A DNA stretch of 39,866 nucleotides, from the NCBI GenBank assembly GCA_902786545.1, contig CADACU010000015.1, forward strand, positions 1-39,866, given 5' to 3'. Both the position numbers and the translations under genes were made by a program. The notes beneath the pieces are model-generated. The model searched no databases, had not been told where the DNA came from, and saw only the letters and a list, made by a program, of their open reading frames with translations. This stretch comes from an uncultured Anaerovibrio sp. (GTDB lineage Bacteria; Bacillota; Negativicutes; Selenomonadales; Selenomonadaceae). Numbering within the stretch: position 1 is the stretch's first letter; each line of letters begins with the position of its first letter. Below are positions 7,686 to 15,885 of this stretch, piece by piece.

Positions 7686-8710
7686 TGAAGGATATTAAAA
7701 GCGTTTTAGTGGTCAAGCTAAGTGCCATTGGGGATGTTATCCATGCCCTGCCGGTGTCCTATGCCATCAAGGAAACTTACCCTGAAGCCAGGGTGACCTG
7801 GGTAGTTGAGCCTCCGGCCTATGATATATTGAAGGATAATCCGTATATTGACAATATTATTGTCTTTGAAAAGAAGAAGTTTAAGTCCATGCGGGGCTTT
7901 TTAAAAAATTACGGTCCCTTTACCAAGATTTTGAACGCAGATAAATACGATGCTTCTTTGGATTTGCAGGGACTGTTTAAGTCTGCGGCTATTGCCTGGA
8001 GTGCCAAGGCTCCTATACGATTGGGGACCTGCAATATGCGGGAGATGAGTCACAAGGTAAGCCGTCCGGTGGTGGGACCTAATGCCAATGGCCATATTGT
8101 CGAGCGGTATTTGGATGTGGTCCGGGAACTGGGCTGTCAGGTTAATAAGGTGGTTTTTCCTATGGAAATATCCCAACGGGATCAGCAGGCGGCCGAAGGT
8201 GCTATGCAGCAGGCAGGCATTCGTATGGAAAATCCTTATGTGGTGTTGGCCGTGGGGGCAAATTGGCCCAATAAAAGGTGGCCAACCCGCTATTATGCCA
8301 AACTCAGTGACTGGCTTTATGATCGAAAAATTATTCCGGTGATTATTGGTGGCGGCATGTTGGACAGTACACTGGCCGGGGAAATTGACGCGGAAGCGGA
8401 AATTCCGCCTATTATTCTGGTGGGAAAGACCACACTGAAGCAGCTGGCTCATGTGATAAAAAATGCCAAGGCAGTGGTCGGTGGGGATACCGGACCGGTG
8501 CATTTGGCGGCTGGATTGGGAGTACCAACAGTGATGGTAATGGGTCCGACTGATGCCAATCGCAATGGTCCATACGGACAGCTGGAAAATGCTATTGAAG
8601 CTAACCGGCCATGTAAGTATTGCTGGAAACGGGCTTGCCCAAAGGGGTTGGAATGTTTGTCAGTCATCCACCCGGAAGCTGTGGAAGAAAAGCTGAAGAA
8701 TTATCTATAA
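7685..8710 (+). CDS. GT9 heptosyltransferase, WaaC/WaaF-like
   Basis: This 341-residue member of glycosyltransferase family 9 transfers L,D-heptose from ADP-heptose to the inner core of LPS on the cytoplasmic face of the membrane. Marks include VVKLSAIGDVIHALPV at the N-terminus (acceptor-side loop with the catalytic Asp), PNKRWP in mid-protein and GGDTGPVHLAAGLGVPTV, the ADP-heptose-binding motif near residue 260. CKYCWKRACPKGLECL near the end is the usual cysteine cluster. I start at ATG 7685, one base into the previous stop, with AGGAG at 7673-7677; an upstream GTG at 7682 is also possible. Being first of three GT9 genes and next to rfaE2, it may add the first heptose (WaaC role), but the acceptor cannot be read from sequence. 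Confidence 0.9.
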   Translation: MKDIKSVLVVKLSAIGDVIHALPVSYAIKETYPEARVTWVVEPPAYDILKDNPYIDNIIVFEKKKFKSMRGFLKNYGPFTKILNADKYDASLDLQGLFKSAAIAWSAKAPIRLGTCNMREMSHKVSRPVVGPNANGHIVERYLDVVRELGCQVNKVVFPMEISQRDQQAAEGAMQQAGIRMENPYVVLAVGANWPNKRWPTRYYAKLSDWLYDRKIIPVIIGGGMLDSTLAGEIDAEAEIPPIILVGKTTLKQLAHVIKNAKAVVGGDTGPVHLAAGLGVPTVMVMGPTDANRNGPYGQLENAIEANRPCKYCWKRACPKGLECLSVIHPEAVEEKLKNYL

Positions 8711-8715
8711 CCCCC

Positions 8716-8750
8716 TTTGTATTCCCCCCAGGGGGAACAAGTTGGGTATA
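8716..8750 (+). repeat. Palindrome-containing repeat, copy 1
   Basis: A 35-base unit begins TTTGTATTCC and ends AGTTGGGTATA. Its centre, TTCCCCC...GGGGGAA (8722-8737), is a perfect stem. Copy 2 lies 72 bases downstream. Confidence 0.7.
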
Positions 8751-8787
8751 GGAAATATCGATGATGTTGCTCGACGGTACCTTTAAA

Positions 8788-8821
8788 TTTGTATTCCGCC
8801 AGAGGGAACGAGTTGGGTATA
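8788..8821 (+). repeat. Palindrome-containing repeat, copy 2
   Basis: This 34-base unit matches copy 1 at both ends (TTTGTATTCC and AGTTGGGTATA) and differs mainly in the centre, where the stem is reduced to TTCC/GGAA. Two diverged copies of one palindromic unit ahead of a nuclease gene suggest a small repeat family rather than chance. Confidence 0.65.
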
Positions 8822-8871
8822 GAGCGTCTATTGATAATAGTCAACCTTGGATTGTGCGCCGAATAATCCTT

Positions 8872-8916
8872 GGCTTCCCTGGGGGAGCTGTCATCTGAAG
8901 GATGACTGAGGGGGTC
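8872..8916 (+). repeat. Double-hairpin element ahead of the DUF559 gene
   Basis: CTTCCC/GGGGAG (8874-8887) forms a tight hairpin, followed at once by GTCATC-TGAAG-GATGAC (8890-8906) and then TGAGGGGGTC. From general recollection, arrangements of this type (GGCTTCCCT...GGGGAGCTGTCA...TGACTGAGGGGG) recur in Firmicute genomes near DUF559 genes. I cannot verify that here. Confidence 0.5.
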
Positions 8917-8939
8917 TTGTGTAGGAAGGGTGTTTTCGT

Positions 8940-9293
8940 GTGCCAGTTTTACCATACAATGCAGATAATGTTAAATTCGCTAAAGCATTGAGAAAGAATA
9001 TGACGCCAGAGGAACGAAAACTGTGGTTTTGTTTTCTACGAAAGCATATTCCCAAATTTGTACGGCAAAAACCCATTGATAACTATATTGTTGATTTTTA
9101 TTGCCAAGCAAGAAAGATAGCAGTAGAAATTGATGGAAGTCAGCATTATGATATTAAAGGGGTTGATTACGATACAAAAAGGACTGACATATTAAACAAC
9201 TTTGGAATTAAAGTCATCAGATTTAGTAATAGAGAAATAAATCAACAATTTAAGGAAGTATGTACTGTAATAGAGCAGTATTTACACGAATAA
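8940..9293 (+). CDS. DUF559 PD-(D/E)XK endonuclease-like protein
   Basis: The 117-residue protein belongs to the DUF559 family, related in fold to Vsr/MutH-type nucleases. It shows the family layout: a helical N-terminus (AKALRKNMTPEERKLW), a basic segment (HIPKFVRQKPI), then the probable active site with D52 in YIVDFYC and E63 in IAVEIDGSQHY. A later stretch, IKVIRFSNREI, closes the core. GTG 8940 follows GGAAGGG (8924-8930). No function is established for single-gene DUF559 proteins of this kind; a DNA-cleaving or homing-like role is inference. It sits between two heptosyltransferases with which it has no metabolic link, behind palindromic repeats, and its stop is 4 bases before the next start, so it looks like an insertion into the operon. 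Confidence 0.82.
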   Translation: MPVLPYNADNVKFAKALRKNMTPEERKLWFCFLRKHIPKFVRQKPIDNYIVDFYCQARKIAVEIDGSQHYDIKGVDYDTKRTDILNNFGIKVIRFSNREINQQFKEVCTVIEQYLHE

Positions 9294-9297
9294 CTGT

Positions 9298-10311
9298 ATG
9301 GATATAAACAACTTAACCATAAATAAAATACTCATTATTGATTTGGCGTTTATCGGTGATGTTATTTTGGCTACACCGGTGACCAGAGCCATTCGGGCTA
9401 AATGGCCCCAAGCGGAAATCACTATGCTGACTGTTCCATTGACGGAGCCGGTGGCCCAGATGAACCCCTATGTGGATAATACACTGGTTTATGATAAGCG
9501 CGGCTCCCATAAGGGCTTGTCCGGGATGTGGAAAATATCCCGTGAGTTAAAAAAATACGGATTCGATTTAGCCGTATGTATGAATTTTGCAGCCAGAGGA
9601 GCTATGGTGGCTTGGTTGGCCGGTATACCGTACCGGCTTGGTTATGACGCCCAGCATGCCGGTTGGTTTTTGACCTGGGCGGCCAGTCATATTCGCCAGG
9701 GTATCAAGCATGAGACTAAAAATCATCTGGAGGTGTTGACCCCGTTTGGTTTTAGTACGGATGATACCACTTTGACCTTAGTTCCACCGGCAGATGCGGT
9801 GGCTTCTATGGAGAGCAAAATGGTGCAGCAGGGGATTGTGCCTGGCCAGTACTATGTGGTATGCCCATTTGGCAGCTATGAGCGTAAAAATATGCCATTG
9901 CCGATGGCGGCCCAGCTTATTCGTCAGCTAAATGACCGGTATCCGGTGTATCTTATTGGTGGTCAGAAAGAAAAGCTAGGTCTGGATGGTTATGCTAAGG
10001 CTGGTAAGTTGCCGGAAAGCCATGTTTTAGCCGGCACATTAAATTTACAGGAGCTGGCGGTATTTATCCAAAAGGCTCGAGGTATGGCCACAGTGGATAC
10101 AGGACCAATGCATATAGCTCAGGCCATGCATTGTCCGACAGTGGCTTTATTCGGCCCGACTGACCCAAAGGTTTGGGGGCCGGAAAATGATAACAGCTGT
10201 TATTTGTACACGGATGAAGAATGCTCTCCTTGTTGGGGCAAGGGGCCCTGCAGAGATAATGTGTGCATAAAGAAACTCAAGGCGAAGGACTTATATGAAA
10301 AATTACAATAA
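9298..10311 (+). CDS. GT9 heptosyltransferase, WaaF-like (second copy)
   Basis: The 337-residue family 9 glycosyltransferase has the N-terminal IDLAFIGDVILATPV loop, CPFGSYERKNMP in the centre, ATVDTGPMHIAQAMHCPTV as donor-binding motif and a closing cysteine cluster (CSPCWGKGPCRDNVC). It should add a heptose to the growing LPS inner core. ATG 9298 has no good ribosome site: the bases before it belong to the DUF559 gene, whose stop is 4 bases upstream. Translation therefore probably depends on coupling, and the original leader may have been displaced by the insertion. Its 3' end overlaps the next GT9 gene by 17 bases. Confidence 0.9.
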   Translation: MDINNLTINKILIIDLAFIGDVILATPVTRAIRAKWPQAEITMLTVPLTEPVAQMNPYVDNTLVYDKRGSHKGLSGMWKISRELKKYGFDLAVCMNFAARGAMVAWLAGIPYRLGYDAQHAGWFLTWAASHIRQGIKHETKNHLEVLTPFGFSTDDTTLTLVPPADAVASMESKMVQQGIVPGQYYVVCPFGSYERKNMPLPMAAQLIRQLNDRYPVYLIGGQKEKLGLDGYAKAGKLPESHVLAGTLNLQELAVFIQKARGMATVDTGPMHIAQAMHCPTVALFGPTDPKVWGPENDNSCYLYTDEECSPCWGKGPCRDNVCIKKLKAKDLYEKLQ

Positions 10312-11476
10312 TATCCTGGTTATAAATCTGATGCATATTGGGGATTTGATGTTGGCCACACCGGTGCTGAGAACACTGCGGGCCAATTTTCCCCAGGCCA
10401 ATATTACCCTGTTGGCGGATAAAAAGCTAGGGGATTTGGTGGTGCATAACCAGTGGCTGGATGAATGTCTGTTAATCGATAAAAAAGGGGCCGACAATCG
10501 GCTTATGGCGTTTATAAAATTCATTTTTAAGGTTCGCCGGAAAAAATATGACCTGGTAATAAATCTTCACCGCAATGAGCGGGCCTCCGCTTTGGCTGCC
10601 TTTAGCGGGGCCAGAACTATTGTGGGGTATAGCAAACCAATATTTTCACTATTTTTTACCAAGGTAATGCAAAATCCATCGGTGGCACATCATATTGGCC
10701 GGGGTCTATTTCATATGTTCCCGCCCTTTAAGTATGTTCCGGGCTGGAAGCATCAGGTTCATGCCCATTTGGAAGTCCTGCAGAAAACGGTTGGGGTAGA
10801 AAAAATTGATGATGGCGGTCTGGAAATGTGGATTGACCAAAAGGATACGAACCGGGCGGAGGAAATATGGCGGGAAAGCTTTCCAGCCGAAACAAAGGTG
10901 GTGGCCTTTAACATTGGAGCCAGTTGGTTGACCAAACGCTGGTTGGACTGTAATTTTGCCCAATGTGCCGATGAATTGTTGGCCAAGGGCTATGGGGTGG
11001 CTTTTTTTGGTGGTCCCATGGATACAGAAATCGTCGAAAAATGCATTAGTTTGATGAAATATAAAAATAGTGAACTTATCAAGATTTTTACCGGGAAATT
11101 ATCCTTGGGCGAGCTGGGGGCTATGCTGAAGAAGTGTGCCTTGATGCTGACCACGGATTCCGGACCAATGCATGTAGGCGTATCACAAAATGTGCCGGTG
11201 GTAACGATGTTTGGGGCGTCACCGGTGCCAGGGTTTTATCCCTATGATGCCAAGTCGGTGCTGATAAAGGCACCGGAGAAGTGTCATCCCTGTGGCATGC
11301 ATCAATGCCCGTGGGAGGGGGATCGGAATTTGGCATGTATGAAAAATATACCAGTGGCTACAGTGATGAAATATGTATGGGAGCTGCTGGCAAAATATGA
11401 GGATATGGCCGGCAATGTGCCACGGGAATACGGGGCTTACGAATGTCGGGTAGTTGATGTGGCAACGGGTGAGTAA
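10295..11476 (+). CDS. GT9 heptosyltransferase, third copy (WaaQ/WaaF-like)
   Basis: The 393-residue protein opens with ILVINLMHIGDLMLATPV and has FNIGASWLTKRW and LTTDSGPMHVGVSQNVPVV, the GT9 donor-site motif. KCHPCGMHQCPW gives the C-terminal cysteine cluster, and about 30 extra residues follow at the end. It probably adds a third heptose or a branch heptose to the LPS core; which one cannot be decided. The start overlaps the previous gene by 17 bases, indicating tight translational coupling, and the TAA stop is part of the AAGGAGG that serves the kinase downstream. Confidence 0.88.
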   Translation: MKNYNNILVINLMHIGDLMLATPVLRTLRANFPQANITLLADKKLGDLVVHNQWLDECLLIDKKGADNRLMAFIKFIFKVRRKKYDLVINLHRNERASALAAFSGARTIVGYSKPIFSLFFTKVMQNPSVAHHIGRGLFHMFPPFKYVPGWKHQVHAHLEVLQKTVGVEKIDDGGLEMWIDQKDTNRAEEIWRESFPAETKVVAFNIGASWLTKRWLDCNFAQCADELLAKGYGVAFFGGPMDTEIVEKCISLMKYKNSELIKIFTGKLSLGELGAMLKKCALMLTTDSGPMHVGVSQNVPVVTMFGASPVPGFYPYDAKSVLIKAPEKCHPCGMHQCPWEGDRNLACMKNIPVATVMKYVWELLAKYEDMAGNVPREYGAYECRVVDVATGE

Positions 11477-11486
11477 GGAGGATATC

Positions 11487-12497
11487 ATGACCGCAAAAAA
11501 AGACAAGCTGAAGAAATTTGTCACTGCAGGAATGGCCAGAGTGCATATTCTGGTGGTGGGTGATGTGATGTTGGACAAGTACTATTATGGTGAAGTTACC
11601 AGGATTTCTCCGGAAGCACCGGTACCTATTACCAGAGTAGTAGACACCAAGGACACCATGGGTGGTGCGGCTAATGTGGCTCATAACTTGGCTTTGCTTG
11701 GCTGTCAGACATCCATTGCCGGTTTTGTGGGAAATGATTATCATTGCCAGACCTTGATGGAAAAATTCGTTTCCCGGGGAATTGATTATAAAGGCATAAT
11801 ATATCGGGAGGAACCAACCACTACCAAGTTGCGGGTTATTGGCGGGCATCAGCAGATGCTGCGGCTCGATTTTGAAGATACAGAGCCGGTAAAACCATTA
11901 TATGCCAATCGGTTGATAAATTTTGTGGAACAGACTATAGAGAACGGCATTGACGCAGTGATTATTTCCGACTATGGCAAAGGCGCTTGCACGGAGGATG
12001 TCTGCAGTAGTATCATCGAGCTGTGTAATGGAGCCAAGGTGCCGGTATTTGTTGACCCAAAGGGCCGGGAGTGGGACAAGTATATGCATGCTGATTTCAT
12101 CACCCCAAATGTGAAGGAAATCAACGCCATTTTGGAAAAACCGATTAAAAATCGGGATGAGGCAGTCCAGCAAGCCGCTACCTATATAATGAGCAAATTC
12201 AAGATAAAGAATGTGCTGGCTACCCGGTCGGAGTGCGGTATGACCATGGTAAGTGCCAAGGAGACGGTCCACATTCCTACCAAGTCCCAGGAAGTGTTTG
12301 ATGTATCCGGTGCCGGCGATACGGTTATTGCGGTATTTGCCCTGGGAATTGCCGGTGGTCTGGCTCCACGGGAGGCAGCATATCTGGCCAATCTGGCTGC
12401 CAGCGTTGTGGTGGGCAAACTGGGAACCTATGCAGTCAGCAAGGAAGAATTGGAACATGTCTTGTTGCAGCAGATGCAGGAGGAAACTAAGAAATGA
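11487..12497 (+). CDS. rfaE1: D-glycero-beta-D-manno-heptose-7-phosphate kinase (canonical copy)
   Basis: This 336-residue PfkB-fold kinase matches the N-terminal domain of HldE closely: VVGDVMLDKYYYG, RISPEAPVP, GGAANVAHNLALLG, QQMLRLDFED, ISDYGKG, VDPKGREW, TPNVKE, TRSECGM and FDVSGAGDTVI with the catalytic aspartate at about D278. It phosphorylates D-glycero-D-manno-heptose 7-phosphate at C1, before GmhB removes the C7 phosphate. ATG 11487 has AAGGAGG at 11475-11481, formed from the stop of the previous gene; an upstream in-frame start lacks such a site. The stop overlaps the hldD start (ATGA). Compared with the copy at 6057, this one keeps all the family motifs and is the likelier true heptose kinase. 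Confidence 0.92.
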   Translation: MTAKKDKLKKFVTAGMARVHILVVGDVMLDKYYYGEVTRISPEAPVPITRVVDTKDTMGGAANVAHNLALLGCQTSIAGFVGNDYHCQTLMEKFVSRGIDYKGIIYREEPTTTKLRVIGGHQQMLRLDFEDTEPVKPLYANRLINFVEQTIENGIDAVIISDYGKGACTEDVCSSIIELCNGAKVPVFVDPKGREWDKYMHADFITPNVKEINAILEKPIKNRDEAVQQAATYIMSKFKIKNVLATRSECGMTMVSAKETVHIPTKSQEVFDVSGAGDTVIAVFALGIAGGLAPREAAYLANLAASVVVGKLGTYAVSKEELEHVLLQQMQEETKK

Positions 12498-13495
12498 TTA
12501 TTGTAACTGGTGGAGCTGGGTTTATAGGCAGCAATATTGTCAAGGAATTAAATCGACAGGGGCGCAGTGATATTCTTATTGTGGATGATTTGAATAACCG
12601 TAAACAGGAAAATCAGTCCTATCGGAACCTGCGTGGCCTGAAGTTCATCGATTATATGTACAAGGATGATTTCCTTGAGGCGATAAAGAGCAATGAATTC
12701 GATGGTACAGATGTGGATGTAATTTTTCACGAAGGCGCTTGCTCCGATACCATGGAATACGATGTAAACTATATGATGAAAGCCAATTATGAGTATTCCA
12801 AGGCGGTACTGCATTTTTGTATGGAACATCGGATTCCATTTTTGTATGCGTCCTCGGCATCAACTTATGGTGGTGGGGAAAATGGCTTCCGGGAAGGGGA
12901 TGAGTGTGAGGATGCCTTAAATCCGTATGCTTATTCCAAGCTGCTCTTTGACCGGTATGTTCGGCAGGTAATGTCCGATGCCCAGAGCCAGATTGTAGGC
13001 TTGAAGTATTTCAATGTTTATGGCCCGCAGGAGCATCACAAGGGAAATATGGCCTCTATTTTCTATCAGCTGTATCATCAGGTGAAGGATAATGGCGTAT
13101 GCCGGCTGTTCAAGGGGTATGGTAATTTCAGTGATGGTACCCCAATTCCGGACGGAGGCCAGAAGCGGGATTTCATCTATGTTAAAGATGTGGTAAAGGT
13201 AAATCTTTGGTTCTGGAAAAATCAGGGACCAAGTGGCATATACAACTGCGGCACTGGCGTAGCCCACACCTATAATGAGGTGGCTGACTCCGTTATTAAA
13301 GCGTTGGGAACCGGCCGGATTGAGTACAGGGAGTTCCCGGAGGTGCTAAAGGGCAAGTATCAGAATTATACCCAGTCAGACACTACCAATCTGTTGGAGG
13401 CTGGCTATGATGAAGGATTTTATGATATGTATGAGGCCGTAAAGGAATATTGTGACTTCCTGGATGCCGGGGGATATTTCAAATACGGTAAATGA
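12494..13495 (+). CDS. hldD: ADP-L-glycero-D-manno-heptose 6-epimerase
   Basis: The 333-residue extended short-chain dehydrogenase has the NADP-binding GGAGFIGSNIV at the N-terminus, IFHEGACSDT, ASSASTYGGG and the catalytic Y145-x3-K149 (YAYSK), followed by LKYFNVYGPQEHHKG and KRDFIYVKDVV. It inverts C6 of ADP-D,D-heptose to give ADP-L,D-heptose, the donor for the GT9 enzymes upstream. Length fits the family (about 310-335). It overlaps the kinase by 4 bases (ATGA) and ends one base before gmhB, so the three are co-translated. Identification is firm. Confidence 0.95.
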   Translation: MIIVTGGAGFIGSNIVKELNRQGRSDILIVDDLNNRKQENQSYRNLRGLKFIDYMYKDDFLEAIKSNEFDGTDVDVIFHEGACSDTMEYDVNYMMKANYEYSKAVLHFCMEHRIPFLYASSASTYGGGENGFREGDECEDALNPYAYSKLLFDRYVRQVMSDAQSQIVGLKYFNVYGPQEHHKGNMASIFYQLYHQVKDNGVCRLFKGYGNFSDGTPIPDGGQKRDFIYVKDVVKVNLWFWKNQGPSGIYNCGTGVAHTYNEVADSVIKALGTGRIEYREFPEVLKGKYQNYTQSDTTNLLEAGYDEGFYDMYEAVKEYCDFLDAGGYFKYGK

Positions 13496-13496
13496 T

Positions 13497-14000
13497 ATGA
13501 AAAAAGCCATTTTTTTCGATCGGGACGGAACCTTGAATGAGGAGGTTCACTTCCTGCACAAAATCGAGGATTTCGTTTGGACAGAAGGCGCCATTGAGGC
13601 CATTAAATTCTGTAACGATCATAACTATCTGGCTATTGTTATCACTAATCAAAGTGGCGTAGCCAGAGGATATTATCCGGAAGAGGATATCATGAAACTG
13701 CATCAGTGGATGAATGACCAGCTGAAAGGCCATGGAGCCCATTTTGACGGGATATATTACTGCCCCCATCATCCGGAGGGGATAATCGGGAAATATGCAC
13801 TGAAGTGTAATTGCCGCAAGCCCTTGCCGGGCATGTTGCTCCAGGCTGAGAAGGATTTTGACATTGATATGGCCAAGTCCTATTTGATTGGGGACGGAGC
13901 CCGGGATGTGGAATGTGCTGAAGCCGCTGGCGTCAAAGGGATACGATATACCGGGGGAAATCTTTATCAGGCCCTTATGGATGGTATGAAAGAGAATTAA
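13497..14000 (+). CDS. gmhB: D-glycero-beta-D-manno-heptose-1,7-bisphosphate 7-phosphatase
   Basis: The 167-residue HAD phosphatase has the nucleophile motif FFDRDGTLN (D8 and D10), the ITNQSGVARGYY motif II, a zinc-binding YYCPHHPEG...KCNCRKP loop and the KSYLIGDGARDVECAEAAGV motif IV. It removes the C7 phosphate from heptose 1,7-bisphosphate, between the kinase and the adenylyltransferase. ATG 13497 lies one base after the hldD stop; an upstream in-frame start at 13452 is within hldD and would add 15 unconserved residues. With this gene, every ADP-heptose step except the isomerase GmhA is encoded in the operon. Confidence 0.93.
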   Translation: MKKAIFFDRDGTLNEEVHFLHKIEDFVWTEGAIEAIKFCNDHNYLAIVITNQSGVARGYYPEEDIMKLHQWMNDQLKGHGAHFDGIYYCPHHPEGIIGKYALKCNCRKPLPGMLLQAEKDFDIDMAKSYLIGDGARDVECAEAAGVKGIRYTGGNLYQALMDGMKEN

Positions 14001-14014
14001 AGGACGAGGATATA

Positions 14015-15091
14015 ATGAAGTTTGTGCAGATTGCTCACGCAATTACAAAGGATGATGCGGCCAGCCGACAGCTGTTGAATATGGATTCCATGCTAAAGGA
14101 GCTGGGATACGACACGGCGATGTTTGCTCACAAGGTGGACAGCCGGTTGGCAGATCAGGTGAAATCCATGGAGGATTTTTCGGCGGCAGCGGAAGATATC
14201 ATCATATATCATATGACTACCGGCACCTCCTTTAACAAGTGGGTATATAACTATCCTCATAAAATTGTACTGTTCTATCACAATATTACTCCTGCCAAAT
14301 TTTTCTTCGGCAATGCTTGGGGATCATGGTGGAAGTGCATAAAGGGCCGGCGGGAATTAAGAAAAATCGCCGCCAACAGCTTTTTTGCCTGGGGAGCTTC
14401 GGAGTATTCCCGCAAGGAGCTGGCTGCTCTGGGGATGCAGCATACGGAGGTTATGTCCATTGTGGTGGAGCCGGAAAAATACACTCAGTATGAACCGGTA
14501 CCTTCTATGCTGGACAAGTACCAGGATGATGTCCCAACGCTGCTGATGGTGGGGCGGGGGGTACCTCATAAAAAGCTGGATGAAGCTATAGCGGCAGTCC
14601 ACTGGTATAAGGAACATATCTCGCCGGCTATTCGGTTGGTACTGGCGGGAAATATCAAGAGCAGTTACGCCAAGAAGTTGCATCGAATGGTGGAGAGTTT
14701 TGGATTGGTTGATCAGGTGATTTTTACCGGCCAGATATCCAATGAGGAATTGTGTACCTGGTATCGGATTACTGATGCAGTTCTGTCCCTTAGTGAGCAT
14801 GAAGGATTCTGCGTGCCATTGGTGGAGGGGATGATTTTCGACAAACCGGTATTTGCCTATGCCTGTTCTGCTGTGCCGGAGACACTGGGCGAGGCCGGTG
14901 TACTGTTAAAGGATAAATCGCCTGAAGCAATCGCCACCGTTATAAATAATGTGTTAAATGACCAGGATAAGCTGGCCCAACTGGCTGATGGAAGAAAAAA
15001 GCGGTTGGCGGCGTTTTCCTATGACAGATTGATGGAAAAATTCCGTCAGGATATAAAAACTATAATTGAGCTGAAGAAACAGCTCAGCTAG
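14015..15091 (+). CDS. GT4-family glycosyltransferase, probable LPS core/outer-core
   Basis: The 358-residue GT-B enzyme has a Rossmann-like N-terminal half and a C-terminal donor domain with LLMVGRGVPHKKLDEAI, LVLAGN, VIFTGQISNEEL and the GT4 E-x7-E signature SEHEGFCVPLVEGM. Retaining GT4 enzymes use nucleotide-sugar donors; neither the sugar nor the acceptor can be read here. Its position directly after the heptose genes and before a WaaE-like GT2 indicates a step in LPS core extension. ATG 14015 follows a GGACGAGGA site and lies 14 bases after gmhB. There is no signal peptide, so it should act at the cytoplasmic face. Confidence 0.85.
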   Translation: MKFVQIAHAITKDDAASRQLLNMDSMLKELGYDTAMFAHKVDSRLADQVKSMEDFSAAAEDIIIYHMTTGTSFNKWVYNYPHKIVLFYHNITPAKFFFGNAWGSWWKCIKGRRELRKIAANSFFAWGASEYSRKELAALGMQHTEVMSIVVEPEKYTQYEPVPSMLDKYQDDVPTLLMVGRGVPHKKLDEAIAAVHWYKEHISPAIRLVLAGNIKSSYAKKLHRMVESFGLVDQVIFTGQISNEELCTWYRITDAVLSLSEHEGFCVPLVEGMIFDKPVFAYACSAVPETLGEAGVLLKDKSPEAIATVINNVLNDQDKLAQLADGRKKRLAAFSYDRLMEKFRQDIKTIIELKKQLS

Positions 15092-15102
15092 GATGTGCAA
15101 CA

Positions 15103-15879
15103 ATGGCCAAGCTTACGGTTTTGATTTTGGCAAAAAATGAAGAAAAAAATATCAGCGACTGCATAAAAAGTGTCTTGTTCGCTGATGAAATACTGGTTAT
15201 AGATGATTTTAGCACGGATACCACGGCAAGGATTGCTGAAGAACTGGGGGCCAGGGTTATCCAGCATTCTATGGATGGCAATTGGGGTCAGCAAAAAACC
15301 TTTGGCATTGAGCAGGCCAGCCACCCATGGATTTACCTGTTGGATGCGGATGAACGGGTTACTGAGCCATTGAAGGAGGAAATCCTCAAGGCCATAAATA
15401 GTGAGGAAAAGTTTGTTTATTATAATGCCCGGTTAAATCATTTCTGTGGTAAAGTAGTAAGACACAGTGGCTGGTTTCCGGATTACGGTATCCATCTCAT
15501 TCCCAAGGATGGCTCCTATGTAACGGGGTATGTCCATGAGGAAATACACTATAATTATCCGGTGAAAAAAATGCCTAAGTCGGCATATTTGTTGCATTAT
15601 ACCTATGTGTCCTGGGAACAGTATCTGCGGAAGCTGAATAACTATACCACTCTGGGGGCCAGAAAAAAGTTTGATGCGGGCAAGCGGGCCGGTATTTTGG
15701 ATATTATTTTCCATCCGTTGTTTGGGATGTTTAAAATATTTTTTATTCAGCGAGCCTTTCTGGATGGACTGACTGGTTGCTTTTTGACAGTCGGGCATGG
15801 AATAAGCGTGTTTATGAAATATTCCAAGCTGTACTATCTGGGGAAGGGGATTGGTACCGCTGACAAGGGAAAGAGCTGA
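15103..15879 (+). CDS. GT2 glycosyltransferase, WaaE/KdtX-like LPS core enzyme
   Basis: This 258-residue GT-A family 2 glycosyltransferase starts LTVLILAKNEEKNISDCI and has VIDDFSTD, the metal-binding LLDADERV (DxD) and GNWGQQKTFGIEQA. A C-terminal pair of hydrophobic amphipathic stretches follows (HPLFGMFKIFFIQRAFLDG), typical of the KdtX/WaaE subgroup. Those enzymes add beta-glucose to the first heptose of the LPS inner core. The same role here is reasonable given the neighbouring heptosyltransferases, but the sugar is not proven. ATG 15103 is 11 bases after the GT4 gene. Confidence 0.85.
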   Translation: MAKLTVLILAKNEEKNISDCIKSVLFADEILVIDDFSTDTTARIAEELGARVIQHSMDGNWGQQKTFGIEQASHPWIYLLDADERVTEPLKEEILKAINSEEKFVYYNARLNHFCGKVVRHSGWFPDYGIHLIPKDGSYVTGYVHEEIHYNYPVKKMPKSAYLLHYTYVSWEQYLRKLNNYTTLGARKKFDAGKRAGILDIIFHPLFGMFKIFFIQRAFLDGLTGCFLTVGHGISVFMKYSKLYYLGKGIGTADKGKS

Positions 15880-15885
15880 GAATTA

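Noticed and set aside
8716-8821. CRISPR-like appearance of the 35-base repeat pair
   Set aside because: There are only two diverged copies, a 37-base non-repeated gap, internal palindromes and no cas genes; this fits a dispersed repeat better.
8701-9076. Minus-strand frames over the repeats and the DUF559 start
   Set aside because: Products are low-complexity readings of the palindromes, with no ribosome sites; the plus-strand DUF559 motifs are convincing.
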